A DNA stretch of 64,000 bases from Phaeotremella fagi (GCA_001599715.1 BCHU01000002.1:62001-126000), one strand, 5' to 3'. Shown: positions 34,556 to 47,597, numbered from the stretch's first letter. Notes: generated from the letters alone by a model not told the origin. Translations and numbers: made by a program.

Positions 34556-37374
34556 ATGGATCTAGGAGCTCCCATCGGGGCCAGTCAACCGCCCCCTCAA
34601 GTCGTTACCCAACCCGTCAAAGACTCTGTCAAACTCACCAACGACGATGGTGAAGTGACTGCGCTTACCAACACTCCACACTCTGTAGTGACCACAGCGG
34701 ATACCCCTACTCAACCTCAACCCACCGATTCCATGACCACAGCACCCGTCGATACTCTACCTCCCTCTCATCCAAACACATCTACCACCGACTCCAACAC
34801 CAACGAACCAGTGAAATCAACGTTCGACCCTTCACTCCCCTCATCGGAATCAGCGCCAACTGCGATTCCAACCAATCCCTCTACTCACCCCGAAGAACAG
34901 AAGAAAGCAATCGAAAATGAACATCCACATGTCGTTGCTAGAGAGGTTGAAAAAACCAAAGCTGAAGCTAGAGAGATTAAAGGTGAAAAACCTTTGGGCA
35001 CGATCATCCATGGACTTGAAGATGATAGATTATATGCGATGTTGAGACGATTCGATCAAGTAAGTCTCTGACTCCTGGAAACCGATTGACAATTCCAGCA
35101 AATCACCCACGTCCTTCATCCAGCACTCAAAATCCCATCAAAGGAACCAGATCTTCGCGGAAGCGTCCTCCCAAACCTCCCATCGCACAGTGACGTGATA
35201 AAAGTTAACGTCGAAAGAGTCGTAGCTGCCATTGGTCCATCTACTATCAGAGGTGCAAGGGAGATTGGCAGAATGATGTCCTGGTCGCCTGAAGAACGTG
35301 TCCGAACTGGTATTTTCTGTTCAACCTATTTCATCAGTTGGTTCTTTGGTTTTGAAATTGCGGCGGTTTTCAGTTTCTTGATTGCTATCACTGCCTTCCC
35401 TTCTTGTCGGCGTTACTTCTTCCCTACTGTGAGTGAAATTTCATTATCTGAGTTGTCTTGCTGACCATTTGACATGGCTACAGATCCCTCCCCCACCTTT
35501 CACACCCCCATCAGCTACAGATCCAACCAATCAAAAAGGTGACGAAAGTATCTTAGGAACACTAGATAGTAAAGCTGTTCATCGAAGTAAAGCCGAACAA
35601 GCAGAAGAACAAGCTTTTGAAGCTGCTTCGATTCTTCAAGCTTTCACTACAAAGTTGATTTTCGTGAGTTTCAATCTTCTCTGAACAAAGAACTCTGTAT
35701 TGATCTGCTTTTAGGACGGACGAAAACGTGGTAAAAACGCTGGAAATTCTGCAGTCGGAGATAAAACGTATGAATCGGACTCGGATTCAGATTCACACTC
35801 AGATGATGATAAGGATAAAGATCAATTGCATCCCGACGTCAACGTTGAGACTGCCAACAAAGATCAACCTGGTTTAGAAAGCGCTGATATCGGAGTTATT
35901 GGTGGGGAAAAAATCTCCACTGAAGATGGAAAAGAACTCACTGAAAAGGAGAAAAAGAAGTTAGCTGCCAAAGCTGCTAAACAGAAGAGGGACGAGTTGG
36001 TTGCGAAGATGACTAAAGGTCTTGAAACTGGTTTAGGAGAGGTCGCTGATATGATAGAGAGATTGACCAAGTAAGCATTGAGTCGATTGATTCATTTACC
36101 CATATACTGACAACAACTCAAGCACATTCTCACCACCAGATTGCTATCCTGACAGATACGCCCGATTCAAAATAGCAGGAGCGTTCTTGTTACCACCAAT
36201 GTTCCTATTCACTTTTGTTCCAGCATGGATTTTCGCTCGTAGTGCAGGTTTCCTGTTTGGTGTTGCGTTTTGGGGTCAACCTATTTTGATCAAGGCTGGT
36301 AAAGAATTCGTCAAGAGGGTACCTAACTGGCAAGAATTGTTGGATATGAGAAAGTGAGTTCGAGGTTTTCGTAAGAATCCCAACTTACTTGTGTGTTTAG
36401 TTCAATCCTTTCTGGTGTACCTACCGATGCCCAACTTACACTTCATTTATTGAGAGTCGCTGAATCGTTGAATCATCCACTTCCACGTCCACCGTAAGTC
36501 AACTTCTTCCAAAAGAAAAAAACAAAATATTGACCGTCAATAGTCCCCCACCTCTCAAGGGATCACCAAAAGAAGCTATCAAAGATACAACACCAGCAAC
36601 GATGAACGCGGACGACGAAGCTGAAATCGAAGAAGCTGAGGAAGAAGGTGGTCTAACCGAAGCTGCTGTTAAGACTAAGCACAAAACCAAGGAGAAGGTT
36701 TTGGGAGTCTTTCGAAGTGCCGGAAAGAAAATGGCAGGGTTTCATGGTGATGTCTCTGTTGATGGGACGAAGAAGAAGGTTGGTTTGGAAATCTTTTTGA
36801 TTTGACATTCGCTGACAGGTCGTTTTAGCTTGGTACAAGAGTTGATAGGTTACTTTTCCAGAGTAACATCAAAGACGCTGGTACAATCTCTTGTAAGTTT
36901 TTACCTTCTTTTCTTCTGTAAAAACACTTGTTAATCGTGTCTTAGCCTACCCCGCTAAACTTGATGGAGTTTCTGGTCATATAATCCTTGAACCAAAGAA
37001 TGACGTTTTACTACAACCTCAAATAAGTTTCGTACCAATTTCAGGACGTAAGGAATCGTTCATCTGGCCCATAGATGATATAGTCGAGATCAAAAAGGTG
37101 AGTGAAACAGACCAAGACTTCGAGATGTATACTGATAAAACTCCAGTCACACGTCAGTATGACAAGACTAGCACTCGGTTGGGCATCAGGTGCAGATATC
37201 GAAGGTTTGGGTATAGAACTCAGGTTCAAGACTGTCGAACAGCAGATTCTCGATATCAAAAATCCAGGCGGTGAAACTGAAAGTCAAGTGATGGAATTCA
37301 CGTCTGTTGGAAGGAGAGAACAGTTGTTCGTGAGATTGGTTAGTATGGGTAGACAACGTTGGGAAGTTTTGTAG
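34556..37374 (+). CDS. DUF3292-like membrane protein
   Basis: Ten exons: 34556-35059, 35099-35428, 35484-35663, 35715-36070, 36123-36353, 36401-36493, 36544-36778, 36829-36892, 36946-37097, 37147-37374; 790 residues. The layout and the D-R-L-Y-A-M-L-R-R-F-D-Q-Q plus HVLHP start resemble fungal DUF3292 proteins. A Thr/Pro-rich disordered N-terminus (about 150 residues) is followed by one hydrophobic hairpin (TGIFCSTYFISWFFGFEI and following, about 245-280). A charged linker with an Asp/Ser run comes next, then a second hairpin (FLLPPMFLFTFVPAWIFA, about 480-520). The end is a beta-rich PH/GRAM-like segment (LLFQSNIKDAGTISSYPAKL to MEFTSVGRREQLFVRL). A lipid- or membrane-contact role is possible but unproven. 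A CRE octamer lies upstream. Confidence 0.72.
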
Positions 37375-38090
37375 ATGGTCCTGTTTTTATACATGAGATA
37401 TGGATTGTAGCTTTAGAAATAGGACGAGGTTGATTTCGTTATGCGTTCATAGTGCTTTCTGATGAATTTATATACGAGTTCTCACCATCCGAGAAGCCGA
37501 AGTTGGCATCTTACGCACAGACCCTTCTGATCCAGGAAGTTCATCCAGTATGATATAGTAATCAAATGATCGTTCCTTCAACCGTAAAGTACACTGAGCA
37601 ATGATCGCCAACTCAAATCCAACAGCTCAAAACTCCAACTCCCCTCTCCTCCCAGTAAAATCAATTACGAATATGACATAGTTGATGAGATGGCGCCATT
37701 CAAATATAATGTTTTACTCAATCGATTTTTGGTGAGAAACCCAACGAACTGGAAGAAGAAAACCAACGATTATGATAAGATAGCCAAGAATGAGTAAGAA
37801 ATAGCCAACGATTTCTAGAACCTGAATGAGATTTCATATTTTAGCAATAAATTACGTTAGTTCTAACCAACCGGTTATTGAAGAGGTCAAAGTCGGTTCC
37901 CGGACCGTGTGATACCGCACAAAATATCATTCCGAGTTACAATTAGCAGGTGTCCAGGTGGGTCTTGCTGTTTCTTCATATATAACACAGGAGGTTTGAG
38001 TGTTGTTATCTCTTATTAAGTCTCTTCTTGTATTCCTGTACCTATTGCCTTGTGTATCAATCGTAGTTTTCAAATCAAATCATAACCAAA
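37375..38090. other. Intergenic
   Basis: 716 bp between two plus-strand genes. A TATA-like TATATAACAC occurs near 37978, about 110 bp before the next ATG. No supported ORF or RNA gene. Confidence 0.45.
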
Positions 38091-39511
38091 ATGTCTCCTA
38101 CTTACGATGCTCTTAAATTACCATCTCATATCGAGACGATCCTCATCACCGGTGCTGGAGGTAGGTCAATCCCAAGCTCAATCTCAACTCTTCTGCTATT
38201 AATGCCAATCCACATTACTGATTCCCTAAAATTAACCAGGTTTCGTTGGGAGTGAATTAACCAAACTTCTCATGAACCTCTATCCAAAAGTCAAAATCAT
38301 AACAACTGATATCATCGTCCCACCAAACTTTGGTATTACCGACAGTTCAAAATTAAAGACTATTAAAGCTGATTTGGGTGATATGGAACAAGTCAAAGCT
38401 CTGTTCGAAGGTGAAAACATCGGTGGTGTCTTTGCTTTACAGTGAGTTTCTCTTACATAGGCATTTCAATGGTGTCGCTCAATTGCTGACTTCGCGTGTT
38501 AGTGGTATCATGTCAGGTGGATCCGAAGCCAATTTCGAATTAGGTTACGCTGTCAACGTCGATTCACATTTGAATCTGCTCAAGGCTACCAGAGCTGCTC
38601 GTAAACCAAACACACCTAAACCAGTTTACGTCTTCATCAGTTCATTGGCCGTTTATGGTGGTCCAAAATGTCGTCCAGAAGACAGAGTCATTCCTGGGTA
38701 AGTTGTGTTTTCAACATCAGGTCTATCGTGTTCTAGTTGACAATTCATATAGGGAGACCCCTTTGATTCCAGGTACCAGTTATGGTGTTGAGAAGTCAAT
38801 CATGGAACTTTACGCTTACGATTACGGAAGAAAAGGTATTTTTTCCCCGCTGATTCAGATATTTACTGTTATTGACGTTCTACAGGTTACCTTGATACTC
38901 GTACACTTCGTCTCCCAACTGTAGCAATCAGATCAGGAGCAGTAAGTTTACCCACTCCGTCTGAAAGAATTCGCACTGAACATCCTCTCCCAGCCATCAA
39001 CCGCCGCTTCATCTTTCATCTCCGGTTTGATCAGAGAACCACTCTCCGGTCAACCGTCAGAATGTCCAATCGCAACTGGAATGGATGATCCAATCCTTGA
39101 TACCCTCGCTGTGTATCTGGCTAGAACCAAAACCGTCGTTCGTAACATCGTTTGGGGAATGTGTATGCCAGAAGCCAACATTGCTAAAGTTGGTGGATGG
39201 AGAAGTTTCAACGTTCCTGGAATCAGTGTCACCCCACGTCAAATCATTGAAGCTTTGTGAGTTCGATTAGGGTAAAATTCTTTTCAGTCGTATATACTAA
39301 TGATACGATCATGAACAGAATCCAACACGGTGGTCAAGAAGCTTTCAAACTCGTTTCCTTCAAACCTGACCAAGCTGTTTTAGACATTTGTCAAACTTGG
39401 GCTGGTGATTACGATAACACTGATTCATTAGCTGTTGGATTTGAAGAAGACAGTAGAGAAACTGGATTCGGTGATGCCGTTGGAGATTTCAAGGAAACTT
39501 TGAAGGCCTAG
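38091..39511 (+). CDS. NAD-dependent epimerase/dehydratase, DenD (D-erythronate dehydrogenase)-like
   Basis: Seven exons, 38091-38160, 38240-38441, 38503-38697, 38753-38835, 38886-38941, 38994-39256 and 39319-39511, give 353 residues. It is an extended SDR: NAD loop TGAGGFVG (about 20-27), SSLAVYGG with the catalytic serine, and Y166-x-x-x-K170. The segments SGGSEANFELGYAVNVD, LRLPTVAIRSGAPSTAASSF and ISGLIREPLSG are the pattern of bacterial and fungal DenD-like enzymes, which oxidise D-erythronate or related sugar acids. The substrate here is inferred from that likeness only. Confidence 0.85.
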
Positions 39512-40027
39512 GTACCGAACGAAAGGGATTTATAACGGGAATTTTCTAAACGGTTTGTATTCTTGAGATTATGATGCAATAGGTGATCTGTACAGTATAC
39601 CGTATGAGTAGAGGGCTGTCATGTTTGTGCATATGCTTTGATAAAGTTGAGTATCTAGACTCGGTGATCGAGGATCTGCATGGAATTGACCTAAATCGGT
39701 AATATTTTATAACATCCGACAGATAATTTGTCTTGTGTTCCATTCAATTGTTTCGCCATTACGATTTTGTTTTCAATTGAATCTTCTTTCAATTGAGACA
39801 AACAACTAATCTGAGATGATCATGTATCACCATTCTACAGATTCGTTACTAACTTATTCTTAATCAGCACCACTACTTACTGCATATCATTTCACATCTA
39901 CATATAACTCGTACTGGTTGGAATCTACTGATTTACTACTCATTCAAACGATACAACCCTAGGCCAACAACATTATACTCGAGAGGAATTTTCATTCTGG
40001 ATTGATTACAGCTGGATTTGATCCAAT
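39512..40027. other. Intergenic
   Basis: 516 bp before the tandem membrane-protein array. Three CAATTG elements lie within about 60 bp (around 39745-39800). No ORF is supported. Confidence 0.45.
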
Positions 40028-42008
40028 ATGAATTCCACTGATCCAAAGATAGAGCTTTGCGCTCAGTTAGCAGAGGAAGATTATCTTTTACAACAGACTG
40101 GAATTGTGAGTATATCCTGTGGAGTAATAGCATTTTGATATTGATCATTATCTCAATAGGGGGATATAACAGGATTATTGATTGTGAGTAAACGCTCTTC
40201 ATTCTGCAATGTAACCGTTCACAACTGACACTTGATAATAGGGATCTTCTTTTGCCATTGTAGTTCAAGCTCTTTTAACGGGATCATGTCTTCAATTAGT
40301 CCACACATATTTCACTCAACCGAATCGTGACACCCCACTAGGTCGTGCGGGGGTGCTTTGGGTCATGTTCATGACATTAACTCAAATGCCGATTTGGATC
40401 TATTCCAATACGATAATGATATTAAACAGGGATATGTATACTTCAATTTTCATGCGTGATTTCGTAAGTAGAATGCAGTAGACTTCATGAATCATTTCAC
40501 TTACGCACTCATTCATTTAGTGGCTTCTACATCTCTCAATGTTGTCTATTCAACTCGTGGCCACGCCAGTGTTGCTATTCTTCGTTAGAAGAGTTTATTA
40601 TCTTTGGGACAAGAATAAATGGATTCTAGGAAGTTTACTATCGGTTATCACCATTCAAGCTATTCTAGGTTTAACATAGTGAGTACAACATCCCGCTCGA
40701 CTTTCTCAAATACTCATCCATGTATACGAACTTAGTGCTGCCTCCGGTCTGACACCTTCATATGGTTTGGCACCTGATTCTATCGAAGGTAAATCGTCAC
40801 AAATGATTACCATGTTATTTCAGAAATTTAATTAACATTCTTTACCTAGAATTCATTAGTCATATACCGCTCGTTGTCGAATCATATATTAACTATGAAC
40901 CGGTTCGAGTAAGAGCATTACTCGTTTTCACTCAGAAGCAAACGACTGACCAACTTATCATAGCTTGCCTCCCTTGTCACGTTGCTTGGTAAGTGGTGGT
41001 TCTAAGCTGCTAGAGATCATATCAACTAATTATATATCAGTGCCTACTCTGGCTCTGAGTGTACTTTTGACAATCGGCCTTCGAAGACATAGAAACGGTG
41101 TTAGAGAATTAGACGACGCCAGTAGGTCTTTTCTTTATCCTGCAGTATACCATCTAACCCGGGTCAGTCTCAAGAATTGCGTACATCGTGTGTGGAGAAT
41201 CACTTTTGCCAACTTTGGCCTTGTCGATTTGTTTTTTGGTAGCAGATTGTCTCAGAGGGCCACAAGGAGTGATCTTGTATGTTGGACGTGAATCAAATTG
41301 ACTGTACTGACACTGTACATAGGCTCAGAGTAACGGTTCAAATGGCAGCCGCTGTCTTGTTCCATGGACTCATGAACAGTCTTGTTTCGTAAGTTTAGTC
41401 CCAAATCACTACAGTAATCGTTGTACTCATCCGTCATACGTAGACGAGATAGAGTTCGTAATATTCTTCAAGCCGAACCAGTTCGACAACTTCAATCAGT
41501 CAAGTGTGATCTCAACGATCCAAGTGGATTCACGTCTCCATCTACAACTCTAGCTGTTCTTACCAGAAACGAGGGTGGGGGTTATTACAAAAATGATTCA
41601 GAGAGTAGTGCAAGCGGTAGTGGCAACCAATGTTACAATGAATACGAACGACCCCAGCCCGAAAAGAGATTTTCATCTTATGGGATAGACGAGATCTTAG
41701 AGCAAGGTCCTGGTAACACGGATAACGGAACTGAACACCACGACATCATCAAACCAGCTACTTCCCTTGCTAGAATCCCAACCAACGACACCGAACATCC
41801 AGAGGAAGCTATACATCCAAAATCTTCCTTTGGCTTGTCGGAGATATTGAAACAAGGTCCCAGAGGTAACTCGCAAGTTACCGATGTCTCAAGACCAGCA
41901 CCGATATATCGTGGGGATTCAGCTGATGAATCAGACGAGATTGACGACGAAAGACGATATTCGGCCTATGGTATTAGCGAAATCCTCCAGAGAGGACCAG
42001 GTGCTTAA
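40028..42008 (+). CDS. DUF6534-like multi-TM protein A (tandem array of three)
   Basis: Eleven exons: 40028-40105, 40160-40183, 40242-40463, 40521-40678, 40736-40788, 40850-40908, 40964-40988, 41041-41121, 41168-41276, 41323-41388, 41444-42008; 479 residues. About seven hydrophobic helices alternate with short loops. The order (G-D-I-T-G-L-L-I-G-S-S at helix 1, LVHTYFTQ after it, WLLHLS at helix 4, RRVYYLW, HGLMNSLVS-R-RDRVR at the end of the last helix) resembles basidiomycete DUF6534 proteins, which have no known function. The C-terminal tail of about 190 residues is soluble and has three copies of a motif close to YGIxEILxxGP (41670-41714, 41820-41867, 41951-42005). The tail begins with ILQAEPVRQL, shared with B and C. 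Confidence 0.75.
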
Positions 42009-42392
42009 TTCTACTGCATATTTCGTTGGCCTCTATCTTTACCGTAGTGATCGTGAACTCTGGGAGAAGGACCCAAATATACACGTTCCGGTTTTTTGTA
42101 TTTTCTCGTAATGTACTTTATATGCAACTGTACCATATCGGAAGTAAATGCCACCATGTAAATTCAATTCATCCAGTGAGACAAAAATGGATTGAATTGA
42201 TTTTCAACTAAATTAAGATTTTGAAAATACCAAATATTCCTAATATGGCGAAGAATCAACAGACTGGTGATAGTAATGAATGTTGTTGGGAGACGACAAC
42301 AACTTTGTTATCAAGACGATCTGATATCGTAGCAAATTCTACAGCTGGCGATATTTCGTTTTTCGGAGACAACCTTTTAAGCTGAAACAACA
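42009..42392. other. Intergenic within the tandem membrane-protein array
   Basis: 384 bp between A and B. Only short spurious frames were seen. Confidence 0.45.
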
Positions 42393-43996
42393 ATGTCAGA
42401 ATCAGCTTTAGAAACATGTCTTCACGCAGAAGAAGATAATTATCTTATCAGTTTGGTGGGACTGGTAAGTCATCCATTACCTGGTATCCCATACTGATCT
42501 CGACATAGGGTGACATAACGGGTCTACTGGTTGTAAGTGTCAAGTAGCCTTTTGAAAGACCTTTCACTGATTTTTCACAGGGATCATCATTTGCCATAGT
42601 GGTTCAGTCACTTTTAACCGGGAGTGTTCTACAACTCGTACACACTTATTTCACTCAAAGGAAAAGAGATACTCTATGGGGAAGGATAGGAGTAGCTTGG
42701 GCAGCAGGATTGACGACAGCACAACTTCCCATCTGGATTTATTCGAACACAAACGTGATCAATTATCGAACGGAATATGTTCATATAGTGTTGTTTGATA
42801 TTGTAAGAGCCGTTTTTCTTCTTCAGAATTTGGAACCTGATCGCTAACGAAAGTGATATTTCCAGTGGCTGTACCATCTATCAAGTCTTTGTCTGCAACT
42901 AGTGATCACGCCGGTTTTGCTGTTTTTCATGAGAAGAGTTTATTATATTTGGGATTGTCATCACGCAATTCTGAATGTCATGTCAGGTCTTATAGTGCTT
43001 CAATTTGTACTGGGGCTCACATAGTAAGTAAAAATTGACTAGGCAATGAGATTGCTCGGAACTCATACACAAATCACAGTTCTTGCTCATTGATTCGACC
43101 CATCTGGGGGGTAGGAGAAGTGACCCATGAAGAATATTTGGCCGCTCTTCCTCAGCTGCAAGAAATTGTTGCTGCCTACGATGCCGTGCAGACGTCGTCT
43201 CTCGTCGCTTTCATGAGTGGGTTTCTGCACTTCATCTCCAAAGTCGAATGACTAATCACATGACAGTCATTTCGTTGTTATTAACAGTACTCTTAACTGT
43301 TGGACTTCGTCGACATCGTAATGGTATAGTCGAGGTTGATAAAGCTAGTAAGTCTTTTCAGTTCTTTGAGCGTATCGACTAAATAGGAATCGCAGTCACC
43401 AAAGTCATTTGGATCGTGTGCGGCGAGTCACTCTTCCCTACATTGGCAACTGCAGCATGTTTCTTAGGGGCGGTCATATGGGAAGATCCAAAATCTGCTA
43501 TCCTGTAGGTGTGGGCGAGAACTTATCACGATTTGTTTTGACGAGAACGATTATAGACTTCGCGTGACTACTCAAATCACCTCTCCCATCCTTGTCCATG
43601 GATTAATGAACAGTTTGGTATCGTGAGTGGAACATCGTCTATTGTTGGTCTCAAGACTCATCCCATCAATTTAGCCGTGACAGGATTCGTGAAATAATGA
43701 GAGCTGAACCAGTCAGGCAACTGAAAGAGTATAGTGGGAATATGGACGTGGAATCTCAGCTTCCTTTACCGGTAGTTCCAAAACTTCCCGACCACCAATC
43801 TATTAAACCTACCAGTGGAGAAGTGCTAAAAGTCGCCTTTCAACACGATGAACCACCTCTTGCTATACAAAACCAGGTTGAAGTTTCAGGATCGGAAAAG
43901 AGAGCAGAGAAACGAAGGAAGTCATCATATGCTTTCGATGACATACTTTCTATGGGACCAGAGGGTGTAAGCAGAAGGGGGTCGAAAACGGAATGA
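42393..43996 (+). CDS. DUF6534-like multi-TM protein B
   Basis: Nine exons: 42393-42464, 42509-42532, 42581-42802, 42866-43023, 43080-43216, 43267-43347, 43387-43504, 43557-43622, 43675-43996; 399 residues. Exon lengths of 24, 222, 158, 81 and 66 nt match those of protein A at the same places, so the two arose by duplication after those introns were set. Shared blocks include GDITGLLV, SSFAIVVQ.LLTGS, VHTYFTQ, RRVYYIW, VCGESLFPTL and HGLMNSLVS. Where A has three exons over the long loop, B has one (43080-43216). The tail is shorter with one motif copy (YAFDDILSMGP, about 43921-43968) and a basic RREKRK-like patch before it. Confidence 0.75.
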
Positions 43997-44626
43997 AATT
44001 TTGGTGTATTGATTGTGTAAATTTGTATGATACATGAAATAGAGTATTAATTTCAACGACAGGAGGCGATCTGTTTCGTAGAAAGGCTTGCATACAGGTC
44101 ATATACAGCAGCAACACTGCACGACACAGTCTGCAAAGACCGTTCTGAAAATTGCAAATAACAACTGCTCCGCTCTCAGTTTGCCCAGAAATGTCGTATT
44201 CTTTGTCCTTGTATCTCTAGTGTTGCTTATGAGGAGAACCAAAGCGACGTTCGTCGTGGAGACAAAAAGAGGACCTTCGTATATGCTTATCAAGTTGATT
44301 TTGAGACTTGGATGGCTGCTGAAAATCAGTACTTTGATTGAATGCACTTTCTTGATCTGTGGCAAAAAGAAAATTGCCTCAAGCGGAGATCTGCAATAAC
44401 ATAGTCACTCCATTCAAATTTATGTCTCTATGTCTCATTGTTTTGATTCGTGAACTGAATGTAAAATGATTGTCCTACATACAGTTAATTGGAAAGTTGT
44501 TTCAGGGTATTTTTGCATCCATCGAACATCATACCATCCTTCCTGGTGTTCCAGTGAATTTTCGCATTGACTGAACATCATAAATCCATCATCCTCTATC
44601 GAAATTGGTAATCCAAAAGTCAGAAA
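43997..44626. other. Intergenic within the tandem membrane-protein array
   Basis: 630 bp between B and C. A 103-residue plus-strand frame at 44088-44399 has no homologous feature and was not accepted. Confidence 0.45.
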
Positions 44627-46218
44627 ATGTTAGTTGATCAGTGTTTAGATCGGATAAGAGTAGATCAGCAGCTCGCGGCATCAGGTTATCCTTCTGTCAC
44701 CAGCATGCTACTGGTGAGGGAGTTCATACGACAATCGAAGGAGTTCTCCTAAACTTACGACTTCTAGGGGACGTCATTTGCTAGTGTTATTCAAGCTTTT
44801 TTGACGGGTTCCGCTTTACAGCTAGTGGGTTGATTTATGGTTCTGTCTGAAATTTCTGCTCACGCTTGCAAGGTTCACACATATTTTACGTCAACCGCCA
44901 GAGATTCATTGTGGGCAAGATGGACTGTAGGGTGGATAGCATTCATGTGTATAGCACAAGTGAGTACGTGATCAATGAAACTCCTTCTGAACCTTCAGGT
45001 TATCTGTTGGAACTATGCAAATGTTCGCTTGATCACAACGAGGGATAGCTATACAACCTTCATTTTTCTTGATTTCGTAAGAAATGTGAGGCATACGTTT
45101 TGACTGACATCTATAGTGGCTCTTTCGTTTGACCGCGCTACTCACGCAACTGGTTGTGACACCAGTTCTTATCTTCTATCTACGTCGTGTACTATATCTT
45201 TGGGATCACAGTCGAACAATACTGTTCTCATGCTCGTTCCTGATATTAAGTGGTTTCATATCAGGCGTGGTATAGTATGTTCATCAGAAAACTTTCCTAG
45301 AACAACAGCTAATTTCTTCTGCTATATAGTTCCGGGTCTGGATTGTTTGCATCATGGGCTCTAGGCGATAAGACCACTGAACAATTCGAGTTGTTTTTAC
45401 CCCAAATGGCCTCTCTCAATAAACAGTTTCTCCCGGCTCAACATGCTAAGAACATCGGTCTGTTGGGTAAGTCTGATTATCGTATGTCTGATTGACTCCT
45501 GATAAGTTCCTACCGTTATCATTTGGAGTCTTTTGATCGCGGGACTCTTCCGCCATCGTAATGGAACAAGACAAGTCGACTTTGCCAGTGAGATTTTTTT
45601 GACAAATTTACGACTTTCACATTCTCACTGCATTGATAGTATTGAAAATCACTTTGATCGTTTGCGGAGAGTCCCTGTTACCAGCTGTTGCTGTATGTAT
45701 ATCGTTCATCATCAATTCTTTTAGTCCTTTGAGTGAAAGTCGAATGATTCTGTAAGTGAAATTCACTCTCAACTACCGATCCAACTGAAGCTTCTCTTCA
45801 TAGACTTCGAATTTCGCGAGAGACAGCTTCAGCGGTATACTTCCATGGACTCATGAACAGTCTTGTTTCGTGAGTGAACATCAATCCTCTTACAAGTACG
45901 ATATTGACGTCCCGTAGTCGAGATAGAGTACGAGAGATCCTTCAAGCCGAACCGGTCCGTGAACTGAGACCACTAGATATGGAGGGTGGACATCAAAATC
46001 TTCCGTCTCTAATGAAAGAAGGATTTTCTCACTCGGCAGGAAGTGATAGTGCACGATCAGCCATGATAATGAAAAGACCTAGCTTGACACATCCATCTTT
46101 CTCATCACCAGTTGATGAAAAAGACGATGTGTTCAACGACAATCTTCGGAGGGATTCAGCTTGGAGTTTGAGGGACATGCTGAGTCAAGGGCCAATGAAT
46201 GGTGGTAGGAGGGATTGA
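44627..46218 (+). CDS. DUF6534-like multi-TM protein C
   Basis: Ten exons: 44627-44713, 44768-44824, 44873-44959, 44999-45076, 45117-45274, 45330-45466, 45507-45587, 45640-45751, 45804-45869, 45918-46218; 387 residues. It shares the 158, 137, 81 and 66 nt exons with B, and the blocks TSFASVIQAFLTGS, VHTYFT, RRVLYLW, VCGESLLPAV, FHGLMNSLVS and RDRVREILQAEPVREL. The 222-nt exon of A and B is split in three here by extra introns. The tail carries one diverged motif copy (WSLRDMLSQGP, about 46155-46205). Function is unknown. Confidence 0.75.
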
Positions 46219-46319
46219 TGTCAATACTGTATCAGCTTTCAGATTTGTTTTTTGGGCTTTCACGTTCTGTACTTTTATTTACAAATGCATTGCTATCCGT
46301 ACATACAAATTTGCTTCCA

Positions 46320-47597
46320 TCACGAACTAGTCTCTCCACACGAACAAGCTCCTTGCGCTATTTTGGCTGAATCGATCCATGCTGGTTTATCAAAGTTCTC
46401 TCCAAACCAAGCCATTTCATTGGCCACCAAGGCGGTCAAGCGTTCCCCCATGTACCCATATTCAGCATCCGTTGTAATCCCTTGCGAAACACATTCAGCC
46501 ATGGTTTTAAACTCAAACGTGGGTCTTTTGTCGACATCAATGTCATCCATTTTCGATTCGAGACTTTGTTGGACACTTCGAATGAAAGTGGACCACCAGT
46601 AACCTTTCGCTATTCGGATCAACTGACAAGACTCTGTCCCATCTCCCGACCCATGACAAAGATCACCAAGCTTTAGATCATCACCATTCGCGTCGACGAC
46701 ATGGTATCCTGCATAGTAGAAGTTATCTAGTATGAAAATTTGTATCGTAGCTTTAGGGTCGGCGGATTCTAAAATTGTGAATAGGAAATCAACCAGTCGA
46801 CCGGGTGGAGGAGGAGTCGCATTTGCCTCGAAAAGTGTCAGAAAATCTGAGAATTCAAACATCAAGGAGAATTGCCGAGCACCCATTCGAGCGATGTTGG
46901 TTGAAAGGTTCGAGATATATTTATCGAGATCTTCAAAACGACTTCTCGAATTCCAACTGGTTCCGTATAGATCACCAAGATCGAACCATGTGACCACAGT
47001 TTCAACCGAAGGAAGGATGTAACGTGTGACTAACGAAAACAGTTGTACCTCGTTGGACGGATCGACGTATTGCAGACCTGCCAGGATCAAAGTTCTGACA
47101 TCAGCTTGTGTGAGAGATTCAAAGAATTCAGTCCATATCTGAACGTAGTTGTTTTCGTGCGGCTCTGAGACCCAAAGATCGAGATAGATTTGATCCACGT
47201 GTGGGATCAGTGATCCAATCTTTTTCGGGGTGTCTGGAGACGAAAACAAAGTCGTTGCTTTCAGTCTGATTCGTCGTGCGTGTTCCAATAGTTTACTCTT
47301 GGTGTTCAAAGATGGCTCAGTATCCCAACCGAGAAGTACCTCTTTCCCGGCCATTTCCTCATCTGTCATGTCCACTTCCCGATAAAGAGGGATTCCAGCA
47401 GCATTATGAAAGAGTCGATTAACTCTCAAGCACTTGGTCGCGCTGTCAGGGTCAAGGAAGAGCATGATTACATCTAGAATATCTGGTGAGGTGAGAGCCC
47501 TGTCGCATGCTGTTGCAGGTAAATCAATGTCCTAGAGGAAGAAATGGATATAAACATGGATATGAATTTCTGCGAATGAGATTAGACTTACGATCAT
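46320..47597 (-). CDS. F-box-like protein
   Basis: A predicted 6-nt first exon (ATG ATC, 47597-47592) joins exon 47531-46320 to give 405 residues; without it the first ATG is at 47465 (381 residues). The first 50 residues fit an F-box: LTSPDILDVIMLFLDP, then CLRVNRLFHNAAGIPLYREV, as in many basidiomycete proteins with an F-box and an otherwise unknown body. The rest is helical/leucine-rich with no named domain. It ends in CSCGE. A Skp1-binding role is inferred. The tail faces that of membrane protein C, 101 bp away. Confidence 0.65.

Noticed and set aside
44088..44399. 103-residue plus-strand ORF, with an overlapping 88-residue minus ORF, between membrane proteins B and C.
   Set aside because: No recognisable feature and not related to the array genes.
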